NCBI GenBank assembly: GCA_014879535.1
Contig: JACSRX010000071.1
Span: 1-59,289 of the forward strand
DNA length: 59,289 nt
From: Chthoniobacterales bacterium
GTDB lineage: Bacteria; Verrucomicrobiota; Verrucomicrobiia; Chthoniobacterales; JACTMZ01
Reading direction: 5' to 3'
The position numbers were made by a program, and so were the translations under genes. Under the pieces are notes generated by a model. That model worked only from the letters and a program-made list of their open reading frames with translations. It ran no database searches and had not been told where the DNA came from. The number at the start of each line of letters is the position of its first letter. The first letter of the stretch is position 1. Positions 52,094-59,289 of this stretch are shown here, piece after piece.

Positions 52094-52219
52094 AGCGAAC
52101 AGACCGATGGACCAAATCACCATCCCTTCGGGACTTCTGGCGTGCTTCCTGCTGATTCCGCTTCGCGGGCAGGAAGCACGTCAGAAGCAAGTGGTGATTG
52201 GTCATCGGGGACGTTCGCC
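52094..52219 (+). other. attC-like recombination site 2
   Basis: The left half AGCGAAC-AGA-CCGATGGACC pairs with the right half GGTCATCGG-GGAC-GTTCGCC. The R boxes GCGAAC/GTTCGC are perfect, the three-base spacer is mismatched, and the L box CGATG(G)ACC/GGTCATCG has one extrahelical G at the same place as in site 1. A long inner stem (GTGCTTCCTGC...GCAGGAAGCAC) is unlike site 1's inner stem, as expected for attC variable structures. Confidence 0.78.
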
Positions 52220-52225
52220 AAAAAG

Positions 52226-52777
52226 ATGAAAGCCGTCCTCATTGCAGCATTCTTGGCCTCGCCGGTCGTCGCTCAACAGTTTGGCGATGACAACCAGAGT
52301 GGAGACTGGCTTCCACTACCGGACGGTTATGTATGGCCAGTCCCTCTGAAGGACGCTCCAGATTTTGAGCCCACCACAAAGGCGTTCAAGGAACTTCCGA
52401 AGGAATTGAGGAAGGGGATCGAAGAGTATTGGCCAGATGATGCACTGCCTGATTCGGTTGAGCTTTTCGAGTGTGACTTGAACGGTGACGGCAAGAATGA
52501 GGTCTTCTTTGCAATTCGCGCTTATAGCGGCACCGGCGGCACATTCTATGAGATATTGACACCCGAAGGCGCATCCTATCGTGGCGTGGGCGGAATCCAA
52601 GGATGGGGATTCCTCTTCCACAAGCGAAAGAACGATTGGTATCAGATCGAGGGCATGAGCCGAGGCGGAGGTGGCAATTACACGCGCTATCTTCTCGCTT
52701 TCGACGGTAAGGAGTATCAGACCGTGAGGAACGAGGGACATGACTTCAACCGAGGCGAGGTCGAGATCAGAAAATGA
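52226..52777 (+). CDS. Cassette 3: secreted hypothetical protein
   Basis: The 183-residue protein has a signal peptide (MKAVLIAAFLASPVVAQQ) and a soluble body with FECDLNGDGKNEVFFAIRAY, a calcium-binding FG-GAP-like element. It ends with an aromatic-rich region (WYQIEGMSRGGGGNYTRYLL). It starts 6 bases after attC-like site 2 and ends one base before the R box of a truncated third site. Function unknown; similar small secreted proteins are common in cassette arrays. Confidence 0.65.
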   Translation: MKAVLIAAFLASPVVAQQFGDDNQSGDWLPLPDGYVWPVPLKDAPDFEPTTKAFKELPKELRKGIEEYWPDDALPDSVELFECDLNGDGKNEVFFAIRAYSGTGGTFYEILTPEGASYRGVGGIQGWGFLFHKRKNDWYQIEGMSRGGGGNYTRYLLAFDGKEYQTVRNEGHDFNRGEVEIRK

Positions 52778-52778
52778 A

Positions 52779-52832
52779 GGCGAACCAGGCAGTGGACTCA
52801 ACGACTACCCGCCGTCACCGACAGGCAACATA
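52779..52832 (+). other. Truncated attC-like site 3 (left half only)
   Basis: GGCGAAC is followed by CAG, GCAGTGGACT and GACTACCCGCCGTCACC, resembling the left half of site 1 (ACCTACCCGCCGTCAC is shared with small changes). No GTTCGCC right half follows; the next gene starts at 52833. The site seems to have lost its right half. Confidence 0.55.
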
Positions 52833-53069
52833 ATGATCACGGTGCGAACATTCAGCGACTCAGTTGAAGCTGGACTGGCCAAGTCCGTTCTCGACTCAGC
52901 TGGGATTGCATCATTCCTTCACGGTGAAAACACCTTTCAAACCGATGCCGGGATAGATCTCGTGCTGCAATTGCAAGTCCCCGAAGATCAAGCGGCGGAA
53001 GCGTTGCTTCTCCTAAACAGAGGCAACCCAAAAGGCGGGAGTGGTGGCATCGGCCACGCCAAAAGCTAA
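52833..53069 (+). CDS. Cassette 4: DUF2007-type small protein
   Basis: The 78-residue protein begins MITVRTFSDSVEAGLAKSVL, then DSAGIASFLHGENTFQ and DLVLQLQVPEDQAAEALLLL. This is the layout of DUF2007 (putative signal-transducing protein), which usually reads VYxAxxxxEAxLxxxLLExxGI. It follows a half-deleted attC site, so cassettes 3 and 4 may now be fused. No attC-like site is seen after its stop before the convergent SDR gene. Confidence 0.7.
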   Translation: MITVRTFSDSVEAGLAKSVLDSAGIASFLHGENTFQTDAGIDLVLQLQVPEDQAAEALLLLNRGNPKGGSGGIGHAKS

Positions 53070-53074
53070 CCCCT

Positions 53075-54070
53075 CTAAACCAACCCCTCCCGTCGGAACC
53101 AAGCCAGCGTTCGCGCCAGGGTGTCCTCGAAGTTCGCACTGCCGCGCCAGCCGGTGGCTTCTTCAAACGGCCGGGCGTCGAGCACCCAGCGGTTCGGCCA
53201 GATTTCGCGGGCGCGGTCGGGGGTGAGGGACGGCACGTTTTCGCCGATGGCAGGGATCACTTTCGAGGCGAGTGCCACCAAGCGCAGCGCCGCCTGCGGC
53301 ACCGGGAGGGCAAGGCCTTGGCGCTTGCTCACCCGCGCGGCGGTCTGCATGAGGTCCCGGTCGGTGATGGTGCCGGGGGATGTGACATTGGCGGTGAAGG
53401 GGGAAATTTCCGGACCGCGCTCGAACCATGCCTGGATGGCATCCACCAGGTCGTCCGAGGAAATCCAACTGAAGTGCTTCGACTTGAATCCCGGCTTGGG
53501 CCAGACGAACCCGCGGACCATGCGGAAGAGCGGGAGCGTGGCTTGGTCGCCCGGACCCAGCACCATGGGCGCGCGCAGGAGCAAAACCGGAAACTGCGGG
53601 GCCATTTCACGCACGGCTGATTCCATGCGGAGCTTGGATTCGCCATACCAAGAGATCGGACGGTCGCCGTCCCCGATCCGTCGGGCGGTCTGGCCCGCGG
53701 GCGTGGGTCCGCCGGCCGATTGGGAGGAAAGCAGGACGGTTTTCGGCGCGCCTTCCACGGTTTCGAGCAGGCGCAGGGTGCCGTCCACATTGACACGGAA
53801 GTATTCTTCGCGCGAGCGGCCGAACAGGACGCCGGCGCAATGCACGACGCGGTCCACCTTTCCCAAGGCGCGGAAATCCCAGTCCGGCGCAGTGGCCTCG
53901 AGGATGTTCAGCTTGGGTGGATTCACCACGCCCTCGCGGGCGAGCTGCGCGCGCAGCTTTTCCGCCGACCGCACCGGCGCGATGACCTCCCCGATGCGTC
54001 CGTCGCCAAGCGCACGGAGGACGAGGGTGCGTCCGATGAATCCCGTGGCTCCGGTGACAAGCAAGCGCAT
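53075..54070 (-). CDS. cerR: Extended SDR (NAD-dependent epimerase/dehydratase family), candidate ceramide reductase
   Basis: The 331-residue protein has the Rossmann motif LLVTGATGFIGRTLVLRALG, the VVHCAG motif, and the catalytic Ser and Tyr-x3-Lys in VLLSSQSAGG and SWYGESKLRMESA. Bacterial ceramide synthesis in Caulobacter uses an enzyme of this class (CerR) to reduce the 3-keto group. Here it lies downstream of serine-palmitoyltransferase-like and GNAT genes, which supports that role by context. Sequence alone would allow other epimerase functions. Confidence 0.7.
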   Translation of the reverse strand: MRLLVTGATGFIGRTLVLRALGDGRIGEVIAPVRSAEKLRAQLAREGVVNPPKLNILEATAPDWDFRALGKVDRVVHCAGVLFGRSREEYFRVNVDGTLRLLETVEGAPKTVLLSSQSAGGPTPAGQTARRIGDGDRPISWYGESKLRMESAVREMAPQFPVLLLRAPMVLGPGDQATLPLFRMVRGFVWPKPGFKSKHFSWISSDDLVDAIQAWFERGPEISPFTANVTSPGTITDRDLMQTAARVSKRQGLALPVPQAALRLVALASKVIPAIGENVPSLTPDRAREIWPNRWVLDARPFEEATGWRGSANFEDTLARTLAWFRREGLV

Positions 54071-54080
54071 GGCTCAGGAA

Positions 54081-54220
54081 GTTGAGAGTTGAGGGTTGAA
54101 GGTTGAGAGAGAAAGGATCGGCGGCGGGGACGCCGCTACAAGAACTGTAGCGACGTGATTCGTCGATGATCTGCACTCGGTTCTTTGGCCACTCTCAACT
54201 CTCATCTCTCAACCCTCAAC
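54081..54220. repeat. Inverted GTTGAG-rich repeat with internal hairpins
   Basis: The left arm (54081-54110, GTTGAGAGTTGAGGGTTGAA) and the right arm (54191-54220, reading CTCTCAACTCTCATCTCTCA) are roughly complementary copies of a GTTGAG motif. Inside lie GCGGCG-GGGA-CGCCGC (54121-54136) and GCTACA-AGAAC-TGTAGC. It splits the ceramide-type genes and may be a mobile or structural repeat. Confidence 0.6.
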
Positions 54221-54229
54221 CAAGGCCGC

Positions 54230-55384
54230 TCAAAGCGGCCTTTCCCAGATCGAGTAAACTTTCGACCGGGTGCCGCCGAGCATCTCGATGCCGCGGACGA
54301 TTTGTTCGTTGTTGGCCTCGACCCACGAGACCTCGGCGACCGGGTAGCCGAGGGCGACCCGGCGGAAGGTCTCGAAATAAAGGAGGGGGGCGATGCCGCT
54401 GCGCTGGCGATATTCCGGCTCGATCCCGAGGATGAGGTGGCGTGCGCGGCGCGGACGCCTCGTTTTCAGCATCCAGAGCATGGGCACCAGGCGCAGCCAC
54501 CCCCGGGGCCACGGCAACGTGCGGCGCAGGAACTCGTTGATGTCGGGCAGGGAGATCGAGTAGCCGACCTCGCGGCCCTCGTGCATCACGAAATAGAGCA
54601 TCCGATCGTCCGCGATGGTCTTGAGTCCCTGGGCGGAATGCTCGAGTTCCTCCCACTGCACGGGCACATAGCCCCAGTTGCGGTCGAGGGTCACATTGTA
54701 GAGCCGCTGCAGGATGCGCAGTTCCTTCTCAAGCTCGTTGGTCTTGAACGGCCGGGTGGTCAGTCCGCTTTTTTTCTGCGCCCGCTCGGCCAGCCGCACC
54801 ATCGCCGGGTTCGGAGGGACGGTCATGTCCATGTCGAACGCGTAAAGCTGCCGGATCTCCTCCAATCCGAGCCGCCGGAAGGTGTCCACATAACGCGGCG
54901 GATTCCACGGCATGAAAACGCAGGGCGGAGTCTCGAAGCCCTCCGTGAGCAGCCCGCAGGTGTCGTTGATGCTCGGCGAGTAGGGGCCGCGGGCCGAGGT
55001 CAGGCCGCGTTCCCGCAGCCAGTCGCAGGCGGCGGCAAAGAGCGCGTCCGCCACCTCGTCACCGGCAAAATCGAAGAATCCGAAGAATCCCGTGGCGTCC
55101 CGGTGGTGGTCGTTGTGCAAACGGTTGCGGATCGCCGCGATGCGGCCGACCGGTTGCCCGTCGCGCAGGGCGAGGAAGGGGGCCAATTCGCTCCCGGTGG
55201 CCAGGAAGGGCGAACCCGGCAGGAAGGTCTCGGTGATGCTCCCGGGAATGGGGGGGACGAATTGCGGGGCGTCACCGAGGACGTCCTCGGCGCAGTTCTC
55301 AAACCGCCGCAGTTCGGACCGGGTGCGGCAGGGGAGTATCGTGATGCCTTTGGGGGATTTCCCCGGCGGCGCGCTGGTAGGCAT
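54230..55384 (-). CDS. cerS: GNAT acyltransferase, YghO-like; candidate ceramide synthase
   Basis: The 384-residue protein begins near ITILPCRTRSELRRFENCAE and contains PFLALRDGQPVGRIAAIRNR and GFFGFFDFAGDEVADALFAA, an acyl-CoA N-acyltransferase (GNAT) core. A large central region has GPYSPSINDTCGLLTEGFET, and the C-terminal motif is LILGIEPEYRQRSGIAPLLY. The overall form matches the YghO-like group, to which I believe the reported bacterial ceramide synthase belongs. ATG 55384 overlaps the end of the upstream gene by 86 bases; a later start is possible. It would add the second acyl chain. Confidence 0.7.
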   Translation of the reverse strand: MPTSAPPGKSPKGITILPCRTRSELRRFENCAEDVLGDAPQFVPPIPGSITETFLPGSPFLATGSELAPFLALRDGQPVGRIAAIRNRLHNDHHRDATGFFGFFDFAGDEVADALFAAACDWLRERGLTSARGPYSPSINDTCGLLTEGFETPPCVFMPWNPPRYVDTFRRLGLEEIRQLYAFDMDMTVPPNPAMVRLAERAQKKSGLTTRPFKTNELEKELRILQRLYNVTLDRNWGYVPVQWEELEHSAQGLKTIADDRMLYFVMHEGREVGYSISLPDINEFLRRTLPWPRGWLRLVPMLWMLKTRRPRRARHLILGIEPEYRQRSGIAPLLYFETFRRVALGYPVAEVSWVEANNEQIVRGIEMLGGTRSKVYSIWERPL

Positions 55385-56642
55385 CGTCTTCAAAAATGCG
55401 GAGCTCGCTGGCAATTTTCTCGAAGGTCTCAAGCACGTAGTCAAGCTGCTGCGGCGTGTGGGTCGCCATGTAGCTGGTGCGGATGATCGCCTGCCCGCGC
55501 CGCACGGCCGGATAGATCGCCGGGGTGGCGAAGATGCCGTTGTCGAAGAGCCGCTGGGCGAAGAAGAACGCCTTCTGCTCGTCGCCGACGAGGATCGGGA
55601 CGATCGGCGTCTCGGTCGTGCCGATGTGGAACCCGAGCTGGCGGAACCCCGCGTGCATCCGCCGCGTGTTCTCCCAGAGCTTCTCCATGCGCCACTGCTC
55701 CTCGCGCATGATCTCAAGGGCCTTGAGCACGCCGCCCGCCACGGCGGGGGTCGGCGAGGCCGTGAAGATGAAGCAGCGCGCCTTGTGGCGGACGTATTTG
55801 ATGACGTCCTTGCCGCCCGCGAGGAACCCGCCCATGCAGCCGAAGGACTTCGAGAAGGTGCCCATCATGAGGTCGGCCTGGTCCGCGCAGCCCATCTGGT
55901 GGGCGCTTCCCTTGCCTTCGGGTCCCATCACGCCGAGCGCATGGGCCTCATCAACATAAAACTTGGCGCCGAATTCCTTCGCCACCTGCATCAGCTCCGG
56001 CAGACGGGCGATGTCGCCCGACATGCTGAACACGCCGTCGAGCACCACCATCTTCCCGGCCTCCTGGGGCAGGCGGGCAAGGCGGCGGCGGAGCGACTCG
56101 GGCGAATTGTGGGCGAAGGGGACGATCTTGGCCGGCGACATGCGGCAACCGTCGATGATGCTCGCGTGGTTCTCCTTGTCGCAGAGGATGTAATCGCCGT
56201 CCTCGAACAGGCACGTCAGGGCCCCCTGGTTGGCGAAATAGCCGGTGGAAAAGAGCAGGGCGGAATCCTTCCCGATGTAGTCGGCGAGCGCCTCCTCGAG
56301 GTGCTCGTGGATGATGAGGTTGCCGCTCAGGAACCGCGAACCCGTGCAGCCGAGGCCGTATTTCTTGGTCGCCGCGACCGCGGCCTCGACCACGCGCGGG
56401 TCGTTGGCCAGGCCGAGGTAGTTGTTCGACCCGACCATGACGACCCTCTTGCCCTCGCAGAGGACCTCGGCGCCGTCCATCTCCTCGATCGGACGGAAGA
56501 ACGGGTAGATGCCCAGCGCCTGCGCCCGCTCGGGCTCGTCGTAGGCGACGCACTTGGCAAACAGGTCGGTTTCCCCAATCCACTCCTGGCCGTTGAGAGG
56601 CGGAGCGACCTCCTCCCCGTTGATGCTGATGATTTTCATCAA
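55299..56642 (-). CDS. spt: Serine palmitoyltransferase-like PLP enzyme (AONS/KBL family)
   Basis: The 447-residue protein is a PLP-dependent alpha-oxoamine synthase. It has YPFFRPIEEMDGAEVLCEGK, VVMVGSNNYLGLANDPRVVE, CTGSRFLSGNLIIHEHLEEA, NHASIIDGCRMSPAK, the PLP-binding lysine in GTFSKSFGCMGGFLAG, and the C-terminal AIIRTSYMATHTPQQLDYVL. The sequence is closest to bacterial serine palmitoyltransferase, which joins serine and an acyl thioester to start sphingolipid synthesis. A plain 2-amino-3-ketobutyrate ligase role is the alternative. It is the first gene of the unit with the GNAT and SDR genes. Confidence 0.82.
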   Translation of the reverse strand: MMKIISINGEEVAPPLNGQEWIGETDLFAKCVAYDEPERAQALGIYPFFRPIEEMDGAEVLCEGKRVVMVGSNNYLGLANDPRVVEAAVAATKKYGLGCTGSRFLSGNLIIHEHLEEALADYIGKDSALLFSTGYFANQGALTCLFEDGDYILCDKENHASIIDGCRMSPAKIVPFAHNSPESLRRRLARLPQEAGKMVVLDGVFSMSGDIARLPELMQVAKEFGAKFYVDEAHALGVMGPEGKGSAHQMGCADQADLMMGTFSKSFGCMGGFLAGGKDVIKYVRHKARCFIFTASPTPAVAGGVLKALEIMREEQWRMEKLWENTRRMHAGFRQLGFHIGTTETPIVPILVGDEQKAFFFAQRLFDNGIFATPAIYPAVRRGQAIIRTSYMATHTPQQLDYVLETFEKIASELRIFEDDAYQRAAGEIPQRHHDTPLPHPVRTAAV

Positions 56643-56775
56643 GTTAGCGCCGAAGCTTGGAAAATAGTGGCTTGGTCAGGTCAAAGCAATGCCGCAATTG
56701 TCACCAGATGTTTGTCTTGGTTTGGAGTGACGCTGAGACCGGTCCGGACAGATCGCAGGATCCGTCAAACCGGCT

Positions 56776-57630
56776 TCAATTGCGACGGACCGCAGGGTCC
56801 TGCGGCCGGGTCCGGCCTTCGGCAAAGCGCACATCACCCCGGCGACGCTGTTGCACGAACGTGTTGTTGTCGCCGTATTGGGCCCAAGGCCCGCGTGGCA
56901 CCTCGCTGAATTCCACAAACCGCCAGTCGGCCACATCCTTGCCGCGCATCCCCAGGTAATCCCGCACCGCCGGCGACACATCCAACCCGGCCCCTTGGTT
57001 CAAGTTGGGAAGCGGCCGCTGGTTGCCGAAAACATACTGCCAGTGGTCCGTGCGGAACGGCCCGCAATCCTCCCACTGCGCGTAGGCCTCGCGGCCACGG
57101 TGACGGACCACCACCCAGCGGCCCTTGCAGACCGATTGGCCCTGCTTGACGAAGGTTTCGCGGAACCACGGGATGACGCGGGGGGCTTCCTGCTTGGTTT
57201 TCCCCCTAGTGACGTCGTTGTAGGGAAGCGCGATGTAAAACGGGTTCTGGCGGGGGATGAAGCGGGCCGGGATGTAGCCGCGGCGCCCACGCGGATCGGG
57301 GTCATCGAACCCCCCGTAGCTCCGCACCCATTGCTGGTCCCAAGAACTCTTGGTGTTCGGAACCGGGTTGTTCTGTGTCGGTGTCTCCCCGATCCAGAAA
57401 ACCGTGGTCATGATGTTGTTTTTCCACGGATAACGGCGGGAGTTGCCCGCCCGGGCGGCGGCACTTTTCGACGAGGTCGTCCGGGGAATGCGCGGCTCGA
57501 CCCGGAGAAGCACGCTCTCCCGAAGCCGGAGCGCCTGCTCCTCGAACGTCGCCGCCCCCACAGGCTCCGCCGCCCCGCCACAAAAGCAGAAAGCCAGAAT
57601 AAGGGTAAGGAGGAGCTTCGCCGGGCGCAT
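56776..57630 (-). CDS. Secreted DPBB-like (RlpA-like) hypothetical protein
   Basis: The 284-residue protein has a signal peptide (AKLLLTLILAFCFCGGAAEP). A conserved region follows with TTVFWIGETPTQNNPVPNT, FIPRQNPFYIALPYNDV, CKGRWVVVRHRGREAYAQWE and DCGPFRTDHWQY. The end GAGLDVSPAVRDYLGMRGKD recalls the double-psi beta-barrel of RlpA-type proteins, where GPF and the D/LS motif bind peptidoglycan. It is probably periplasmic or outer-membrane-associated. ATG 57630 was chosen for the signal peptide. The catalytic Asp of RlpA is not clearly identified. Confidence 0.6.
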   Translation of the reverse strand: MRPAKLLLTLILAFCFCGGAAEPVGAATFEEQALRLRESVLLRVEPRIPRTTSSKSAAARAGNSRRYPWKNNIMTTVFWIGETPTQNNPVPNTKSSWDQQWVRSYGGFDDPDPRGRRGYIPARFIPRQNPFYIALPYNDVTRGKTKQEAPRVIPWFRETFVKQGQSVCKGRWVVVRHRGREAYAQWEDCGPFRTDHWQYVFGNQRPLPNLNQGAGLDVSPAVRDYLGMRGKDVADWRFVEFSEVPRGPWAQYGDNNTFVQQRRRGDVRFAEGRTRPQDPAVRRN

Positions 57631-57704
57631 CGTCGGGTAAACCTCAAATATCCCGTCAAAGCCGGACGCGCGCAAGCAAAAGGCCAAAAAGAAGCCGCAT
57701 AATC

Positions 57705-57718
57705 GATTCAAGTGAATC
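57705..57718. promoter_or_regulatory. Perfect 14-bp palindrome upstream of the DPBB-like gene
   Basis: GATTCA-AG-TGAATC is a perfect inverted repeat, 75 bases upstream of ATG 57630 on the minus strand and 55 bases beyond the rodA stop. It could be an operator for the secreted-protein gene. Confidence 0.35.
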
Positions 57719-57772
57719 AATTTCTTGCGTAAAATCTTGACGCCTCAAAATTTTCCGGGCGTTTCCGAGAAC

Positions 57773-58888
57773 TCAGCGCCTGCCCCGTTCCGGCAGGGGG
57801 CGGCGATGCACCCAGATGCTCTGGAGCAGCCCGACACTGAAGAGGACGGCCAGAAGGAAGGAGCCGCCATAGCTCACCAAAGGCAGCGGCAGGCCCGTGA
57901 TCGGCGTCACCCCGATGGTCATCCCGATGTTCATGAAAACATGGGTGAAGATCAGTGTGGTCAGCCCGACCCCGAGCAAGCGCCCGAAATCATCCTCCGA
58001 CTTCAAGGAGATGAACAACCCGAGGCCGACCAGGGCCGCAAACGCCAGCAGGAGCAATCCCCCCCCGATGAACCCGTGCTGCTCGCCGATCACGGAGAAG
58101 ATGAAGTCGTTGTGCACGATCGTGCTCGGCAGGAAACCGAGCTCGTTCAAGGTGTTCTCGGCCTTGAACCCCTTGCCGTCCCACCCGCCCGAACCGATGG
58201 CCGTGAGCGACTGGTTGATCGTCCACCCCGCCCCGCGCGGATCCAGATCCGGGTCCAGGAAGGTGACAATGCGGGCGCGCTGGTAGGGCCGCAGTCCGAA
58301 ATTCACCATCAGCGGGATCGCCGCCGCCGCCAGCAGGAGCATGCTGATCAGGTAACGGGCCGGCAGCCGCGCCGCGTAGAGCATGGCCATGATCACCGGG
58401 ATCCAGACCAAGGTCGATCCGAGGTCGGGCTGGATGAGGATCATCACGAGGGGAACCGAAGCGATCGCCCCGCACAAGGCGATGCGCAGGAACGCCGGCA
58501 TCGTGTCGTATTCCGACAGGAACAGGGCCATGAGCATGATCGACGCCAGAATCGCCAGTTGGGACGACTGGAAATTGAAGAAGCCGAGATTCAGCCAGCT
58601 GCGCGCGCCGTAAACCGTCTCGCCAAGGAAGTGCGTGGCGACCAGCCCGGCAAGACCCGCGATGTAAAGCGGCACCGCTCCCCGGCGGATCCAGTGGTAA
58701 TCCGTCATGGAAAACACGATGCAAACCACCAGCCCGACGCCGAGCCAGATCAATTGCCGCCCCCAGAAATCCTGGTCGCGCATCCATGTCGCGCTGTAGA
58801 TGGCGAAGATCCCGAACGCCCCGAGCAGGACCACGAGGAGCATCAGGGGCCAATTCAACCCGGCGAACTTTCGGAGATAACGCGTCAT
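57773..58888 (-). CDS. rodA: Rod shape-determining protein RodA (SEDS glycosyltransferase)
   Basis: RodA is the peptidoglycan polymerase of the elongation machinery. The 371-residue protein has about ten membrane helices. The SEDS signatures include VYGARSWLNLGFFNFQSSQL (with the W-x-x-L-G pocket), QPDLGSTLVWIPVIMAML, and GFLPSTIVHNDFIFSVIGEQ with the catalytic Asp. PLPLVSYGGSFLLAVLFSVG lies at the end. Length is normal for RodA rather than FtsW. No mreB or pbp2 gene is next to it; it lies 13 bases downstream of an ABC ATPase gene. Confidence 0.95.
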   Translation of the reverse strand: MTRYLRKFAGLNWPLMLLVVLLGAFGIFAIYSATWMRDQDFWGRQLIWLGVGLVVCIVFSMTDYHWIRRGAVPLYIAGLAGLVATHFLGETVYGARSWLNLGFFNFQSSQLAILASIMLMALFLSEYDTMPAFLRIALCGAIASVPLVMILIQPDLGSTLVWIPVIMAMLYAARLPARYLISMLLLAAAAIPLMVNFGLRPYQRARIVTFLDPDLDPRGAGWTINQSLTAIGSGGWDGKGFKAENTLNELGFLPSTIVHNDFIFSVIGEQHGFIGGGLLLLAFAALVGLGLFISLKSEDDFGRLLGVGLTTLIFTHVFMNIGMTIGVTPITGLPLPLVSYGGSFLLAVLFSVGLLQSIWVHRRPLPERGRR

Positions 58889-58901
58889 TCCGGCCTCCTC
58901 C

Positions 58902-59289
58902 TCACGCCGCCAGCTTGGGCACGGCGGAGAGCAGCTTCTTCGTGTATTCGTGCTGCGGATTCTCGTAGATCTCCCCGGCCGGCGCGGATTCCACGATTTT
59001 CCCGTGGTGCATCACGATCACCTGGTCGCTGACGTGCTCGACCACCGCGAGATCGTGGGCGATGAACAAATAGGCGATGCCGAACTGCTCCTGCAGGTCC
59101 TGCAGGAGGTTGACGATCTGGGCCTGCACGCTCACATCCAGCGCGCTCACCGGCTCGTCGCAGACGATGAAGCGCGGCTTGACCGCCAGCGCCCGGGCGA
59201 TGCCGATCCGCTGGCGCTGCCCGCCGCTGAATTCATGCGGATAGCGCCGCATCGCGTCCTCCGGGAGCCCGACGAGCTTCAACAACTCC
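58902..59289 (-). CDS. Oligopeptide/dipeptide ABC transporter ATPase (partial, start outside window)
   Basis: The C-terminal part of an ABC ATPase has the signature [19 protein letters not shown], Walker [16 protein letters not shown], and the switch histidine in [13 protein letters not shown]. The end [20 protein letters not shown] is the hallmark tail of OppF/DppF-type ATPases. The frame is open to the window edge, so the Walker A and start lie beyond 59289. Whether it is the D or F subunit is not decidable. Confidence 0.85.
   Translation of the reverse strand, partial: ELLKLVGLPEDAMRRYPHEFSGGQRQRIGIARALAVKPRFIVCDEPVSALDVSVQAQIVNLLQDLQEQFGIAYLFIAHDLAVVEHVSDQVIVMHHGKIVESAPAGEIYENPQHEYTKKLLSAVPKLAA

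Noticed and set aside
54081-54220. CRISPR-like array because of repeated GTTGAG motifs
   Set aside because: The units are short and irregular, inverted rather than direct, and there are no unique spacers. No cas genes are in the window.

Overview
The window looks like a chromosomal segment of a high-GC member of the Verrucomicrobiota. This is inferred from gene content only: giant autotransporter-associated beta-strand-repeat proteins (one with a PEP-CTERM-like tail), several small conserved secreted proteins of verrucomicrobial type, DUF4184, a NuoEF fusion, and a cdaA-glmM operon. No rRNA, tRNA or CRISPR array was seen.

Layout. 1-1.9 kb: 3' part of a beta-strand-repeat surface protein. 2.0-4.5 kb: orphan Phd/YefM-like antitoxin, then a tight operon of a LexA-like repressor, a PD-(D/E)XK nuclease-like protein and an unknown protein, with a palindrome over the lexA start codon. 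4.6-9.5 kb: rph, gmd, rpmB, a small conserved protein, a membrane protein and an L-2-hydroxyglutarate oxidase. 9.5-16.7 kb: a compact biosynthetic run (secreted protein, hisB-hisH-hisA, lipoprotein, tyrA-aroA-cmk, plsC). 16.7-23 kb, minus strand: pseudopilin, glgB, two PilT-family ATPases, and a yqjDEK-like trio. 23-25.7 kb: nuoEF fusion and a zinc-ribbon coiled-coil protein. 26-28.6 kb: second beta-strand-repeat protein. 28.7-33 kb: small genes, a TrpF-like protein, a VOC protein and a DUF4184-rhodanese fusion. 33-36.7 kb: large secreted GH13/malectin amylase. 36.8-49.7 kb: cupin lipoprotein, DJ-1/PfpI protein, obg, bifunctional nuclease, cdaA/micro-CdaR/glmM, DUF2334 deacetylase, ftsH, cytidylate-kinase-like protein, rnr, and a 3-hydroxyisobutyrate-dehydrogenase-like protein. 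49.8-50.4 kb: DUF433/DUF5615 toxin-antitoxin pair.

50.7-53.07 kb is the most unusual part. Four small, more AT-rich plus-strand genes are separated by imperfect palindromes with the architecture of integron attC recombination sites: R box CGAAC/GTTCG, a mismatched three-base spacer, and an L box with one extrahelical G. No integrase is in the window, so this reads as an integrase-less cassette cluster (CALIN type). Right next to it, 53.08-56.64 kb, lies a minus-strand group matching a bacterial ceramide pathway: serine-palmitoyltransferase-like, GNAT/YghO-like acyltransferase, and extended-SDR reductase. The window ends with a DPBB-like secreted protein, rodA and a partial oligopeptide ABC ATPase.

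Across the intergenic spaces from 15.9 to 50.5 kb there is a dispersed family of short hairpins starting GGTAGGG. Their stems vary with compensating changes while the loops are conserved, and two copies form about 70 bp composites closed by GGTAGGG...CCCTACC.
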